Positions 25,176 to 25,297 of a stretch of 25,297 nucleotides of DNA are shown piece by piece (position 1 is the first letter of the stretch; each line of letters opens with the position of its first letter). A program made the position numbers and the translations under genes. The notes beneath the pieces are model-generated. The model was given only the letters and a program-made list of their open reading frames with translations, did not search any database and was not told where the DNA came from. This stretch comes from JBBQKF01 sp038326615 (GTDB taxonomy: Bacteria; Bacillota; Clostridia; Saccharofermentanales; UBA5734): contig JBBQKF010000042.1 of the NCBI GenBank assembly GCA_038326615.1, forward strand, positions 1-25,297, read 5' to 3'.

Positions 25176-25268
25176 ATGAGAAACGGCTTAAAACAACAGA
25201 GAATTTACTATGAGAAATTGATAAAATATTATTTAAAAGCAGTAAATAAAGGATTTTGTCAATTATGA
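25176..25268 (+). CDS. Possible 30-residue basic peptide
   Basis: A short frame starting at ATG 25176 with GAGGA at 25164-25168, seven bases ahead, encodes 30 residues rich in Lys, Tyr and Leu with one Cys near the end. No similarity is recognised and no convincing promoter is seen; the ribosome binding site is the only support. It may equally be chance in AT-rich sequence at the window edge. Confidence 0.25.
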   Translation: MRNGLKQQRIYYEKLIKYYLKAVNKGFCQL

Positions 25269-25297
25269 ACAACAAAAAAGCAGCATAGTAAACAAGC

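Overview
This window is about two-thirds A+T and carries a housekeeping segment of a low-GC Gram-positive chromosome, most likely a member of the Clostridia. The evidence is the acpP-rnc-(radical SAM)-smc-ftsY-ylxM-ffh-rpsP-khpA-rimM-trmD gene order, strong AGGAGG ribosome binding sites, a Bacillus/Clostridium-type LexA box in front of recA, and AGA/ATA-rich codon use. I cannot name genus or species. No rRNA, tRNA, CRISPR array, prophage, insertion sequence or plasmid gene was found.

Layout. (1) 1-4458: the 3' end of a low-complexity R/Q/G/S-rich protein overlaps folD, followed by cinA and murJ, all on the + strand. (2) 4471-8271: an SOS-controlled unit recA-recX-rimO-pgsA in which every gene overlaps the next. 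(3) 8421-14782: acpP with its own promoter and a clear terminator, then rnc, an Elp3-like radical SAM gene and smc. (4) 15035-19791: ftsY, then ylxM-ffh-rpsP-khpA-rimM-trmD (signal recognition particle, ribosomal protein S16, rRNA maturation and tRNA methylation). The rplS gene that usually closes this cluster is not present in the window. (5) 19905-25297: a less conserved region with a desulforedoxin-tailed small protein, a DEAD-box helicase with a long disordered tail (- strand), a winged-helix/iron-sulfur protein, a Cys-rich zinc-ribbon protein (- strand), a zincin-type metallopeptidase and a possible 30-residue peptide.

How the genes work together. The first three regions cover folate one-carbon supply, nucleotide salvage, lipid II flipping, recombination, phospholipid and fatty acid synthesis. 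The centre joins chromosome condensation (smc), RNA processing (rnc) and membrane protein targeting (ftsY, ffh). Several promoters are readable: classical TTGACA/TATAAT pairs at recA, ylxM and the zinc-ribbon gene, and TG-n-TATAAT extended -10 elements at rnc, the helicase and perhaps smc.

The most unusual feature is the number of short tandem repeats with different units in only 25 kb: a 15-bp unit coding ERQQG (1-120), AAT/Asn codons inside recX (5959-6030), a 6-bp unit after rnc (9820-9884), three and a half TTAGGG units inside the helicase gene (20405-20426), a 23-bp unit x7 between two divergent promoters (22019-22179), and a 7-bp unit x14 that holds the stop codon of the metallopeptidase gene (24991-25092). 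They sit in or beside otherwise ordinary housekeeping genes and suggest a genome prone to repeat expansion. I found no convincing new defence or biosynthetic system; the best uncharacterised items are the repeat landscape, the winged-helix/Fe-S protein, and a dense cluster of inverted repeats at 23602-23794.
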